In this document: piece by piece, positions 55,775 through 64,000 of the stretch
How the letters are laid out: each line of letters opens with the position of its first letter
Position numbering within the stretch: position 1 is the stretch's first letter
Assembly: GCA_964636985.1 (NCBI GenBank)
Contig: CAZWSX010000013.1
Coordinates: 1 to 64,000 of the forward strand
Reading direction: 5' to 3'
Length of the DNA: 64,000 nucleotides
Source: CAZWSX01 sp964636985
GTDB taxonomy: Bacteria > Planctomycetota > Planctomycetia > Pirellulales > Pirellulaceae
The notes under the pieces: generated by a model
The model's database searches: none
Told to the model about the DNA's origin: nothing
Seen by the model: only the letters and a program-made list of their open reading frames with translations
Translations under genes and position numbers: made by a program

Positions 55775-58045
55775 CTACCCGATCACCCGGACGATCACTC
55801 TGCTTCCAAAGACGTCGATCACCTCAACCTGCTGACCAATGGTGATCAGTTCCCCGTCACTTTGTGCGCTGATTGTCTCGTCGCCGAAGCGGACCTTGCC
55901 CGCAGGAACGAGCGGCGTCACCGCGACCCCTTGCTGGCCCATCAGGTGCTCGTAGTTAGCCAGGTGTTCGCGGCGGCCCCGATCGACAATTTCTTCCGCC
56001 GTGGGCGGATTGAGCATCAGGTTCTTTAGATAAGGCGTCCGCGGCAGATACCGTTGCAGCGACAACGTCGCAATCAACGCCGCGAAACCCGCGAATGTCA
56101 GCGTCAAGATCGGACCCGGCAGATGGCTCAACTGCGAGGCGTTGACCGGAATCACAAACGTCTGGCTCGCCAATACTAGCGACACCAAAATCATCACGCC
56201 GCCGCCGAACCCGAAAATCATGGTCCCCGGCACCAGGAACAGCTCCACACACACGCACAGCACGCCTACGCCGAACAAGACAATCTCCAGCCAGTCGGCG
56301 GTCCCGTGCAAAAAATTCGCCCAGAAGAAAAGCGAGAAGCAAACCAGCGCAATGAACCCCGGCACGCCTAAGCCGGGCGTCGACATTTCGGTGAAGAATG
56401 CAAACATCGCCACAAACAGCAAAATGCCCGACAGCCGTGGATCGGCCAAAGTCTCCACGAACTTGAGAACCCAATTCGTGCGGACCACGCGCGCCGGCAA
56501 GTCGAGCGAAAGCCCGCGCTCTAGCGCGGGGAAATCGAAAACCTTATTGTTGGCCAAACCGAATTCGACCGCTTGCGTCGCCGACAGCCCCAAGCGAACG
56601 TTCACTTCGTTTCCACGGTTCCATTGCGCGGCGTCGACCAGCCCGGCATGCTCATCGTCGCTCATCAATCGGACGGTTCCGTCGACGTGCATGAACTTGA
56701 AGATCGTCTTGCCGTCGCCCATCATCGCCATCGGCAGCGACCACGATTTACCGCGTCGCTGCGACCATTCCTTCCACCACGGAGCGAGGTCTTCGACACG
56801 ACTATCGGCGTGAGGCCGGCGATCGGGGCCGCCCAACAGCGCCCCCTCTTCCATCACCAGTTCGTTCGTGGACAGCGCGCACATGAGTGCGGGGCCGCAA
56901 GCTTCCCGATGCACGTAGGCGATCGTTCGCAAGTGCGGGATATCTTCGGCAATCATCGTCGCCAGCGACTGGCAGGCATCGACCTCGCCTCCGCCGCTGC
57001 GAATCGAAAAGATGATGAGATTCGTCTGATCGTTGGCGGCAACATCCGTCGCGAGTTGCTTCACTCGCTTGGCAACGCTGCCGTTGATCGGTCCGTCGAT
57101 GGGAATCCGCACGGCCTTGATCTCGCCGGCGAGCGTCGCGTTCTCGGTCAATTGGTCAGGCAACACGTTCAGCGCTTTGGCCAGCGCAGGCCGATCGGCC
57201 GCGATGTGAGTGGCTAGGCCAAACTGGCGAACCATTTGCGCACCATCGAACAGCCCAAATTGCCCCTCGGGGACAATCGTCGTCGTCGAGGTCACCACCG
57301 TGCTCCGCTGGATTTGTTCGAGTTCCCCCTGCAGGGCGAATTGCTGGCCATCGGCGGTTTTGAGCTGCAGCAATTTGGCATTCTTATCCAACATGCTGAT
57401 CGCGACTGCCGCCGGAATCGTCCGTCGGCGATTGGCGATTTCTTCGTAGCCCTGGCGAATCGTTGGTTCGACACGTGGTTCGTCGATCCCGGCCGCCCCC
57501 ACTTGTGCGTCGGCGCTCATGATGATTTCTTCGCAGGCCAGCACGGGCAACACCGCGTGCCCTTTGACCGACCCCGGAAGAAAGGCGATCGTTCGCACTT
57601 GCGCCATCCGATCGCTCGTCAATTCCCGCGCTAAATCGAGGCAACGGCCAAACGAACTCCCTTCGCCCGTGGCCCCCTCTTTCGATTTGAATTCGAGCAC
57701 CAGGATGGGCCGCGGATTGGCCGGGCCAATTTTCAGAAGGTTTTCCACCGTCAAACGAAGCGACTTGGTGATCTTGGTATCCACATCCCCCGTAATTGGC
57801 AGGGGAACAGGAATGATCACCGTTTTTCGGGCGACGGCATTCTTCTTTTCAGATTTACCTGGGTCTTCCGCCGCCTTTTCGACTGGGTTCACTTCCTGCG
57901 CATTGGTGAAAGCGGGCATCCAAACCGAAAGCCCCAAACAAGCCACTGCCCAGCAACGAATAGCCAAGCAGCGAAAAACAGGCCCCCATTCGGCAGAAGA
58001 CCGCCTAGGCGAGACAAGATCGATTGGTGAACTCACAATGCCCAT
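55775..58045 (-). CDS. NfeD/ClpP-class membrane protein (serine protease-like)
   Basis: 756 residues. Signal-like hydrophobic segment at about 24-45, then two ClpP/crotonase-like domains (about 75-250 and 310-520). Four or more membrane helices follow (about 545-680), and a C-terminal OB-fold (about 700-756; VAVTPLVPAGKVRFG, VEVIDVFGSRVIVRVIG). It is the NfeD1b type with a long N-terminus. The expected catalytic Ser-Ala-Gly-Ala is not seen in either domain; in the second the position reads E-A-C-G-P-A, so peptidase activity is uncertain. NfeD proteins work with stomatin-like proteins; none is adjacent. Confidence 0.85.
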   Translation of the reverse strand: MGIVSSPIDLVSPRRSSAEWGPVFRCLAIRCWAVACLGLSVWMPAFTNAQEVNPVEKAAEDPGKSEKKNAVARKTVIIPVPLPITGDVDTKITKSLRLTVENLLKIGPANPRPILVLEFKSKEGATGEGSSFGRCLDLARELTSDRMAQVRTIAFLPGSVKGHAVLPVLACEEIIMSADAQVGAAGIDEPRVEPTIRQGYEEIANRRRTIPAAVAISMLDKNAKLLQLKTADGQQFALQGELEQIQRSTVVTSTTTIVPEGQFGLFDGAQMVRQFGLATHIAADRPALAKALNVLPDQLTENATLAGEIKAVRIPIDGPINGSVAKRVKQLATDVAANDQTNLIIFSIRSGGGEVDACQSLATMIAEDIPHLRTIAYVHREACGPALMCALSTNELVMEEGALLGGPDRRPHADSRVEDLAPWWKEWSQRRGKSWSLPMAMMGDGKTIFKFMHVDGTVRLMSDDEHAGLVDAAQWNRGNEVNVRLGLSATQAVEFGLANNKVFDFPALERGLSLDLPARVVRTNWVLKFVETLADPRLSGILLFVAMFAFFTEMSTPGLGVPGFIALVCFSLFFWANFLHGTADWLEIVLFGVGVLCVCVELFLVPGTMIFGFGGGVMILVSLVLASQTFVIPVNASQLSHLPGPILTLTFAGFAALIATLSLQRYLPRTPYLKNLMLNPPTAEEIVDRGRREHLANYEHLMGQQGVAVTPLVPAGKVRFGDETISAQSDGELITIGQQVEVIDVFGSRVIVRVIG

Positions 58046-58182
58046 CCCTCTGTTGCAGACAAGCGCGCGAGTCGCGCGGGTCCCGCTCCGTCGATAGAGA
58101 GGTCTGTTCCATTATAGGGGGCCGCTCCAAGAACGTGGCGAGTTTTCGCAAGCCCTTGCCACAACACTAGTTGCGATGCAAG

Positions 58183-58869
58183 CTAACCGGCATCAGGCTC
58201 CGCAATTTCGGGCGACACAGGTTCAACGCGGACCCTTCCATCAGGTTCGGGTTCAAAGCGATAAATCTTGTCGGCAAACCGGTCGAATACAGCGGGATCG
58301 TGATGACTGATCATCAGCACCTGGTATCCGAGCGCCCGGCCGGCGTCGGCAACGATCTTCACCAGCCGCGGCACCAAGTCGGGCCGCAGCCAGCAGTCTT
58401 GCTCGTCAAGCACGAGAAACCGTCGATGCTTCTCTTCGTCGAGCGATGCCAGCGCAAACATCCGCAGCCCGACGCTCAAAATATTGGCGACTGATCCTCC
58501 TTGCCCGTTCAGGATGTCCTCCGACTCGCCATCGCGCTTGATGGAGAACTTAACCGTTGCCGCGCCGGCACGCGTTCCCGGTTCTGCCACTAGTTCCAGC
58601 GGTTGCTCCAAAATCTCCTGCAAGGCGATGGTGAGCTTTTCGCAAACGACACCCAGCAGTTGCTGGAACATTTGCGACCCGAGTTGATCCAGGGCCGCCG
58701 TGACCGAAGGTGCCAACTCCAAAAAACGCCCGATCTCGGCAAACTCGTCCGCCAGCGCGCGCGAGCGTCGTTCGAGCATGTCCTTGCGCTCCGTCAATCG
58801 AAACAGCCGCCCACGCGCTTCTTCGGGTCGCTTGAGTTCCGCGGCCTGGGAGCCGAACATGTCGCTCAT
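58183..58869 (-). CDS. C-terminal ATPase lobe of a split Rad50/SbcC-like protein
   Basis: 228 residues. The N-terminal third is a short coiled coil (KRPEEARGRLFRLTERKDML). The rest is the C-lobe of an SMC/Rad50 head: signature-like N-G-Q-G-G-S (121-126), Walker B FLVLDE (151-156) with catalytic E156, D-loop-like WLRPD, and H-loop ISHHD (H189). Canonical Walker A is absent, so it must complete an ATP site with the N-lobe from another gene (60160-61548). The ATG overlaps the preceding gene's stop by 4 bp. The unit also contains an Mre11-like nuclease. Confidence 0.85.
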   Translation of the reverse strand: MSDMFGSQAAELKRPEEARGRLFRLTERKDMLERRSRALADEFAEIGRFLELAPSVTAALDQLGSQMFQQLLGVVCEKLTIALQEILEQPLELVAEPGTRAGAATVKFSIKRDGESEDILNGQGGSVANILSVGLRMFALASLDEEKHRRFLVLDEQDCWLRPDLVPRLVKIVADAGRALGYQVLMISHHDPAVFDRFADKIYRFEPEPDGRVRVEPVSPEIAEPDAG

Positions 58870-59183
58870 TTACCGTTGCCTTTGCCATCGGTCGCTTCGT
58901 AAGTTCGCTCGACTTCCGCGAGGTCAGACTCGATCGTATCGAGCGAGGCTTGGTACTGAGATCGCTTGCGCTCGTTTTCGTCCTGCATCTGCTTCAGCTT
59001 GGCGCGGAGCTGATCGAGATTGTCGGTCTCGTAGCGCTCGCGAGCCTCCTTCTTGAGTTCGTCCAAGCGATCCTGCGCTGACTTGAGCTGCGTTTCGGCA
59101 ATGACTTTTTGATTGTTCAGTTTCTGAAAGCGCTTTTGCAAGTCTTCGATCGATTGCTTCACGCCGTTGTCGGCCTTGGCCAT
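58866..59183 (-). CDS. Small coiled-coil protein of the split Rad50 operon
   Basis: 105 residues, wholly coiled coil with heptads (SIEDLQKRFQKLNNQKVIAE, RLDELKKEARERYETDNLDQ). It resembles one strand of a Rad50 coiled coil. It follows the Mre11 gene by 9 bp and overlaps the C-lobe gene by 4 bp. It may supply the missing return strand of the Rad50 coiled coil, or bridge the two lobes. This is inference from position and composition. Confidence 0.75.
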   Translation of the reverse strand: MAKADNGVKQSIEDLQKRFQKLNNQKVIAETQLKSAQDRLDELKKEARERYETDNLDQLRAKLKQMQDENERKRSQYQASLDTIESDLAEVERTYEATDGKGNGK

Positions 59184-59192
59184 GGGAGGTCC

Positions 59193-60167
59193 TTACGTCG
59201 GTTGTTGGATTTGTTCGACGAGCTTGTTGATTTCGCCTGCTACTTCGGCTGGAAACTGGGAAAGGTTCTTTGCGAGAAACTCTTTCAACCCCGCTCCCGA
59301 CGCGGTCCGGCGAGCCTGCAAATCGGCCAGCCCTGTAATGAACTGCGATTGCGCGATCGGCGATTGTGGGTCCGACACCGACTCGTGAAAGATCTCTTGA
59401 TAGGGAGCGTGCGGAATCTCAACATACGATCCGCGCCAGCCCAGCACCGTCGCATCCATTCGAAGTGCCGACGGCACCGCCCCTTTCGTCGCATCGCTGC
59501 GTTTGCGGCGGCTGATGTTGCCTGGGTTCCACCACTGGGTTTTGCCCACGGTGATCGGTTGCCCGCGGGTGTGGATGTGGCCGTTGACCACCAGTTCCAA
59601 ACCTTCAATCGCGACCGGATTGATCCGGCCGGCGTCGTAACCGGGAAACTTCAAATCGTGATGCGTCATCCAGGCAGCTAATGGCGCCGTCGCTTCCTTG
59701 CTGCGAAAGTAGCTGGCCAGGTTCAGCTTCTGCGGCAGTGCCTGGCGGTACGACGATCCGCCAATCACCACCGATCGGCAGTTCATCTGGCCGATCCACG
59801 GCGACGTGGCATCGACAATCCGCAATCGACCCGACTTGACGATCACGCTCAGCGAGTCGTGATGGTCGAGCTGAGGATTGGTGCAATCGTGATTGCCATA
59901 GACGCCGATGACTTCCCGCCCGTGGAACATCTCCAGCATCGCCACGATGATCCAATTGGGGTTGTCGCGCGGCTTGTCGAACAAATCGCCCAAGATGGCC
60001 GGCAGCAATCGTTCGCGAGCGGCATAATCGAGGCACCAGCGAAGCTTATTGAGGATGACCGCCGGATAATCGTCTTTACGAAATTCCGGCTGGCGGCTTT
60101 CCAAATGCGGATCGCCTATAAAGAGCACGCCAACGTACGCATCGCTCTCTGTAGCCGCGCTACTCAT
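59193..60167 (-). CDS. Mre11/SbcD-like metallophosphoesterase (nuclease)
   Basis: 324 residues. The calcineurin-type metal sites are complete: D19-x-H21 (IGDPHLES), G60-D61 (AILGDLFDK), G91-N92-H93-D94 (VYGNHDC), then WMTHHDL and VNGHIHTRGQP. It would be an Mn-dependent exo/endonuclease on DNA ends with the Rad50-like ATPase. Its ATG overlaps the N-lobe gene's end by 8 bp. The C-terminal 60 residues (FLAKNLSQFPAEVAGEINKLVEQI) form a helix that could bind the Rad50 coiled-coil base, as in Mre11. Confidence 0.9.
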   Translation of the reverse strand: MSSAATESDAYVGVLFIGDPHLESRQPEFRKDDYPAVILNKLRWCLDYAARERLLPAILGDLFDKPRDNPNWIIVAMLEMFHGREVIGVYGNHDCTNPQLDHHDSLSVIVKSGRLRIVDATSPWIGQMNCRSVVIGGSSYRQALPQKLNLASYFRSKEATAPLAAWMTHHDLKFPGYDAGRINPVAIEGLELVVNGHIHTRGQPITVGKTQWWNPGNISRRKRSDATKGAVPSALRMDATVLGWRGSYVEIPHAPYQEIFHESVSDPQSPIAQSQFITGLADLQARRTASGAGLKEFLAKNLSQFPAEVAGEINKLVEQIQQPT

Positions 60168-61548
60168 GGGCGTGCTCCAGATGATGCGGGCGAACGACTC
60201 CTCGCTTGGCGTCGCTTACTAATCGATCGGCGTCGATCTCCGCGCCGCACGTCGGGCACTTGGGATGAGTCGCCGCGAAGGCCACAATTTCGGCCTGGAT
60301 TTCGTCGAGCTTCTCTTGCGCCTCCTCAAGAAGACTTGCTAAGCGCGAGTGATCATCATTGGCCCGCGCGAGTTGATCGGTCAGGGTCGACAGCGCCGAA
60401 AGCTGACTCGCGTCGACAGCCTTCGGTGGCTCAGCCAGCCTCGTCAGGCTCTGAATGCGATTTTGGTGGGCCACAGTCCCTTTCTGGGCCTGATCGAACT
60501 GCGCGAGCCACCGCTCCAAGGAGACGGTATCGGAAAGGGGAGGGGGCTCAGCCAACGCATCGAGCGCCGATACTTTCGCGGTCCACTGACCGATACTCTT
60601 TTCCGCTTGCGCTAGCTCGGCCGCGAGTTCGTCGAGCTTCTGACAATCGTGTTGATCAGGCGGTAAAGGCAAGTCACTTAGTGCTTTTGTTCTTGCCTGA
60701 TCGTAGGCAGCCCGTCGAATCGCTTGGTCGAGCGCCGTAATCTCGTCTTCCAGCGCATCGGCGGGAGCGAGCTCCGGCGGAGATGCCAGTGGCGAAAGAG
60801 TTCGGCTGACGGCACTGAATCGTTGGCGCGCGACATCGGCGCGCTCAAGCTGGCTGATCTCTCGGGCTAAGTCTTCTTCGATTCGCGCGAGTTGCTGCAA
60901 CTCGCCATACAGTTGCTCAATATCGCGCAGCCGCGCATCGAGATCACCGACTGGTGCGAGTGTCTTCAGTAACCGATTGAGTTGCAGCGATTCTTCTTCG
61001 CGATCTTTCTTCTTGCGATTGGCTTCGCGAATGTTCGAGGCATGCTGCTTTTGCATCTCAATCAGCAACACCGCATCCGATGACGACGCGAAGAACTGCG
61101 CGCGATCGCCATCGGATCCATTCAGCAAAAACAGCGGTTCCTTCTGCGTTGCGAAGTGAACATCGAACTGCTTCTCATCGAAATCGACTGTTGGCAGCCG
61201 CAGCACTTTGTGCAGTTCGTCCGGAACCTTTCTATTGAGCCGATCGAACGTTTGACCGTCGATCACGTATCGATTCGACGTCTTTCGCCGCCATTCGACG
61301 GTGTGGCCATCGTCGGTCTCAACGATTACCGCCGCTTCCTTTTCGCCATGCCGGATGGCGTAGTCGGCGGTTTCGTTGTTGCAAAGAATCCGCAGGGCCG
61401 TCACCACAGCACTCTTGCCGCAGTTGTTGGGTCCAACCAGGACGGTGAGGCCGGCGGCCGGTTCGATCACCGTCCGCTCGTGCGACATGAAATTGACGAG
61501 CGTAATCCGTTTCAGCATGCCCCACCGTTGGGCGAAATGTCGATCCAT
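60160..61548 (-). CDS. N-terminal ATPase lobe with coiled coil and zinc hook of a split Rad50/SbcC-like protein
   Basis: 462 residues. Residues 11-170: N-lobe with LVNFMSHERTVIEP and Walker A G-P-N-N-C-G-K-S (39-46), Q-loop region FATQKEPLF. A coiled coil runs from about 170 to 425. A zinc hook C431-P-T-C434 (ECxTC type, HPKCPTCGAEID) stands near the end, and the protein stops 28 residues later, without the second coil strand or C-lobe. ATG 61518 (MLKRITLVNF) is an alternative start. It is 79 bp downstream of miaA. Confidence 0.88.
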   Translation of the reverse strand: MDRHFAQRWGMLKRITLVNFMSHERTVIEPAAGLTVLVGPNNCGKSAVVTALRILCNNETADYAIRHGEKEAAVIVETDDGHTVEWRRKTSNRYVIDGQTFDRLNRKVPDELHKVLRLPTVDFDEKQFDVHFATQKEPLFLLNGSDGDRAQFFASSSDAVLLIEMQKQHASNIREANRKKKDREEESLQLNRLLKTLAPVGDLDARLRDIEQLYGELQQLARIEEDLAREISQLERADVARQRFSAVSRTLSPLASPPELAPADALEDEITALDQAIRRAAYDQARTKALSDLPLPPDQHDCQKLDELAAELAQAEKSIGQWTAKVSALDALAEPPPLSDTVSLERWLAQFDQAQKGTVAHQNRIQSLTRLAEPPKAVDASQLSALSTLTDQLARANDDHSRLASLLEEAQEKLDEIQAEIVAFAATHPKCPTCGAEIDADRLVSDAKRGVVRPHHLEHAHE

Positions 61549-61627
61549 CGCTTCCGATCGCAGCCAACTAGATGCTGGCCGTCAGTACATCGTAGCGATA
61601 TTCGCCCGATTTTGGATACGCGTGTGA

Positions 61628-62656
61628 CTAGAGTGGTCCACCTTGGAAATATTTGGCGATTCGCTCGGCCTCGGTTTTGGGGTCAGCCGTAGCAGCTAAC
61701 GGCAGGCGCTGGCATTCGGCCAGGCCGCGAAACCACGTCTCCTGCCGCCGAGCGAATTGCCGTGTGGCGGCTTTGACATGTTCGATCGTCGTCGGCAGGT
61801 CGTATTGTCCAGCCAGGTGCTCGATCGCTTCGCGGTAGCCCACGGCCTGGGAAGCAGTTCGACTTAAGCTGCCGAACTTCGCGAGCACCGCGCGCGTTTC
61901 GTCGATCAGGCCGCTTGCAAACATCCCGTCGACGCGTTTTTCGATCCGAGCGTGCAGGATCGGCCGGGCCCACTCGATTGCGATCACGGCGTGCCTGCCG
62001 AGCCACGGCGTTTCGTCAAACTGCGTCTGCTGGTGGCTCAGCGGCATGCCTGTCGCCCGGTAGACTTCCAGCGCGCGGATCATTCGCCGCTGATCGTGCG
62101 GGTGCAGCTTATGAGCCATCAGTGGATCGACCTGTTGCAATCGGTTGCGCAGCGCTTCGAGCCCCACCGCACGGACTTCCTCTTCCACCTGCTTGCGAAA
62201 TTCCCAATCGGGCGGCGGGCCTTGATAGAGCCCTCGCAGCAACGACTTCAGATAGAGCGGTGTCCCACCCACAAACAACGGCGTGCGGCCGCGCGACTCG
62301 ATATCAGCCACAGCGCGATGGGCGGCTTCGACGAACTCGGCCAAACTGAATTCCAGGTTGGGTTCGACGATGTCCAGCAAGTGATGCGGAACGCGTTGCC
62401 GATCGGCCAGAGCCGGCTTGGCTGTCCCAATGTCGAGCCCGCGGAAAACAGCCATCGAATCGACCGAGATGATCTCGGCATTCAATCGCGCAGCCAACTC
62501 CAGCGCAATGGCCGACTTCCCCGACGCGGTCGGCCCCGTAAGGAACCAACCGGTAGCGACAGGAGGGTAAGTCTCCCGAGCAGCCGCTTGCCGCTGGTTT
62601 TGAACCACGTCCTCTCCCTCCAAACTCACCCAGTCCCCTTCCGTACTAACCGCCAA
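61628..62656 (-). CDS. miaA: tRNA dimethylallyltransferase
   Basis: 342 residues. P-loop GPTASGKSAIALELA, ISVDSMAVFRGLDIGTAKP, VPHHLLDIVEP and the GGTPLYLKSLL, RRMIRALEV motifs are typical. MiaA adds a dimethylallyl group to A37 of tRNAs reading U-starting codons. The first 35 residues form an extra lead that may include a later true start. Upstream of the split Rad50 genes on the same strand. Confidence 0.95.
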   Translation of the reverse strand: MAVSTEGDWVSLEGEDVVQNQRQAAARETYPPVATGWFLTGPTASGKSAIALELAARLNAEIISVDSMAVFRGLDIGTAKPALADRQRVPHHLLDIVEPNLEFSLAEFVEAAHRAVADIESRGRTPLFVGGTPLYLKSLLRGLYQGPPPDWEFRKQVEEEVRAVGLEALRNRLQQVDPLMAHKLHPHDQRRMIRALEVYRATGMPLSHQQTQFDETPWLGRHAVIAIEWARPILHARIEKRVDGMFASGLIDETRAVLAKFGSLSRTASQAVGYREAIEHLAGQYDLPTTIEHVKAATRQFARRQETWFRGLAECQRLPLAATADPKTEAERIAKYFQGGPL

Positions 62657-62769
62657 CCTAACGAAACGCTAACCGATGCAAGATTTAGTCAGAGCGATCA
62701 CAGAGGCCTCGTAGAGCCCGACTGCGTATCTCCAACTTCGCGAATCAAAAATCACCAATCCCGAAATCC

Positions 62770-62804
62770 ACTCCCCTTCTCCTTCGACTCCCCTTCCCCC
62801 CATC
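62770..62804. repeat. Dispersed 35-bp purine-rich repeat (copy B)
   Basis: See 52301-52335; the two share the core CTCCTTCGACTCCC and end CCCCATC. A related, less exact purine tract lies at 17769-17820 (other strand). Confidence 0.55.
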
Positions 62805-62955
62805 TCATCTGTGGCCACCGAATTTCCCCACAAATCGGCCCGATTTGCGGCGTTTAGGCAATTCTCCCTCAGACGCCAACGCGTTATTCTAGAAAGGCTA
62901 CGGATTTAGGGAACGGCCTCGATCCGGGCGAAGCGTCTCTCCGAAGGTATTGCGC

Positions 62956-64000
62956 ATGTTGGTTCGTCTTACTTTGACCTTGGCCATGGTCGCCAGTCTG
63001 GTTGCCGTTGGGGTGATTCCCATGTTGGCCGGCGAAACCGAGGCGCCCGCCCCTGACACACCGTTTGTCGCCGATGCCTCCGACGAGGCAGAAAAAGCGA
63101 TCGCCGGATTCCGAGTTCCCAAGGACCTCAAGGCCTCGGTATTCGCCGCCGAGCCGGCGCTCGCCAACCCTGTCTGCTTTTACCCGGACGATCGCGGGCG
63201 AGTTTTCGTTTGCGAGACGTATCGCCAAAAGAAGGGTATTGAAGACGACCGTGACCATGCCGAATGGCTCGACGACGACCTGGCCGCACGAACGGTGGAA
63301 GACCGCCTCGCGTACATCAAAAAGCACGCCAAGGAAAACATCGGCTATTACACCAAACACGACGATCGCATCCGACTCGTGGAAGACACCGACGACGATG
63401 GCAAGGCCGACCGGCACACCGTTTTCGCCGATCGTTTCAACGGGATTCTCGAGGGCACAGGCGCGGGCGTTCTAGTCCAAGGGAACGATGTTTTCTTCAC
63501 CAACATCCCGCATCTTTGGCGTCTACGCGACACCAACGGCGACGGCGTGGCCGACGAGCGGACAGCGCTATCCTCCGGTTACGGCGTGCGGTTCGCCTTT
63601 CATGGCCACGATATGCACGGCCTGCGAATGGGCATGGATGGCCGCATCTACTTTTCGATTGGCGACCGCGGGCTCAACGTGAAAACGCCCACGGCGCACT
63701 TAGTGAATCCCGATTCGGGCGCAGTGCTGCGCTGCGAGTTGGATGGTTCGAATCTCGAAATGATTGCCACGGGTCTCCGAAATCCACAGGAGTTGGCGTT
63801 CAACGAGTTCGGCGACCTGTTCACCGGCGACAACAATTCCGATTCAGGCGACCACGCCCGGTGGGTCCACGTTCTCGAAGGCTCCGACAATGGCTGGCGG
63901 ATGTACTACCAGTACCTCAACGACCGCGGCCCCTTCAATCGCGAAAAGATCTGGCACCTGTACCACCGCGAGCAACCGGCCTACATCGTGCCGCCGCTCA
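62956..64000 (+). CDS. PVC-type membrane-bound dehydrogenase-like protein, 3' partial
   Basis: At least 348 residues from ATG 62956; the frame is open to the window end. A signal peptide (about 1-26; LTLAMVASLVAVGVIPMLAG) leads into a beta-propeller region like the soluble sugar-dehydrogenase fold: YPDDRGRVFVCETYRQKKG, IRLVEDTDDDGKADRHTVFAD, GLRMGMDGRIYFSIGDRG and GLRNPQELAFNEFGDLFTGDN. In planctomycetes such proteins usually end in a HEAT-like and cytochrome c (CxxCH) domain, which would lie beyond the window. The ribosome binding site CGAAGG is 8 bp upstream. Confidence 0.82.
   Translation, partial: MLVRLTLTLAMVASLVAVGVIPMLAGETEAPAPDTPFVADASDEAEKAIAGFRVPKDLKASVFAAEPALANPVCFYPDDRGRVFVCETYRQKKGIEDDRDHAEWLDDDLAARTVEDRLAYIKKHAKENIGYYTKHDDRIRLVEDTDDDGKADRHTVFADRFNGILEGTGAGVLVQGNDVFFTNIPHLWRLRDTNGDGVADERTALSSGYGVRFAFHGHDMHGLRMGMDGRIYFSIGDRGLNVKTPTAHLVNPDSGAVLRCELDGSNLEMIATGLRNPQELAFNEFGDLFTGDNNSDSGDHARWVHVLEGSDNGWRMYYQYLNDRGPFNREKIWHLYHREQPAYIVPPL

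Noticed and set aside
58183..61548. Rad50 broken by a frameshift.
   Set aside because: An intact Mre11 gene and another gene lie between the two lobes, with tight overlaps, which a single frameshift cannot produce.

Overview
The window is one 64 kb stretch of a planctomycete-like chromosome, most likely from a Pirellulales-type organism. This rests on family content, not a database match: a DUF1501 protein, a sulfatase, a PVC-type membrane-bound dehydrogenase, an ECF sigma factor overlapping a Ser/Thr kinase gene, MoxR/DUF58/VWA clusters, thioredoxin-fold and TPR secretory proteins, and moderately high GC with many convergent or divergent single genes. No rRNA, tRNA, CRISPR array or transposase was recognised.

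Layout. 1-7.3 kb: 3' part of a primary-type sigma-70 gene, two exported redoxin proteins, then a minus-strand unit of ECF sigma factor, Ser/Thr kinase and exported coiled-coil protein. 7.4-10.9 kb: an orphan ABC-2 permease, a DUF7336-like/receiver-like pair, a Tat-exported protein of unknown function and a 57-residue orphan. 11.1-17.7 kb: a five-gene minus-strand cluster with an EssC/EccC-like FtsK ATPase, a WXG100-like protein, two more small helical proteins and a TPR protein, read as a type VII secretion-like locus. 17.9-25.9 kb: DUF1501 protein, RsmD, exported cyclophilin, acetyltransferase, glycosyltransferase, RNA 3'-phosphate cyclase and two paralogous small membrane proteins.

26-34.2 kb: a flagellar filament region, all on the minus strand (csrA, a large flagellin, a double-length fliD, fliS), followed by a long untranslated stretch that ends in a strong terminator. 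34.2-44 kb: a tandem repeat patch, a VWA protein, then a plus-strand MoxR/DUF58/VWA group. 44-48.2 kb: sulfatase, a divergent LysR regulator and a FadL-like porin. 48.4-51.4 kb: rpmJ-rpsM-rpsK-rpoA-rplQ without rpsD. 51.6-58 kb: a metallopeptidase, a beta-propeller protein, a PrsW-like protease beside a small protein with the same zinc ribbon, and an NfeD/ClpP-class membrane protein. 58.2-62.7 kb: miaA followed by an Mre11-Rad50 system whose Rad50 is encoded in separate N- and C-lobe genes, with mre11 and a small coiled-coil gene between them. The window ends inside a PVC-type dehydrogenase gene.

The two most notable systems are the split Rad50/Mre11 operon (58183-61548) and the compact type VII secretion-like cluster (11084-17673). 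Smaller points of interest are a repeat module shared by flagellin and FliD, a 113-bp tandem repeat, a structured RNA region after fliS, and an alpha operon that lacks rpsD and has a terminator-like hairpin before rpoA.
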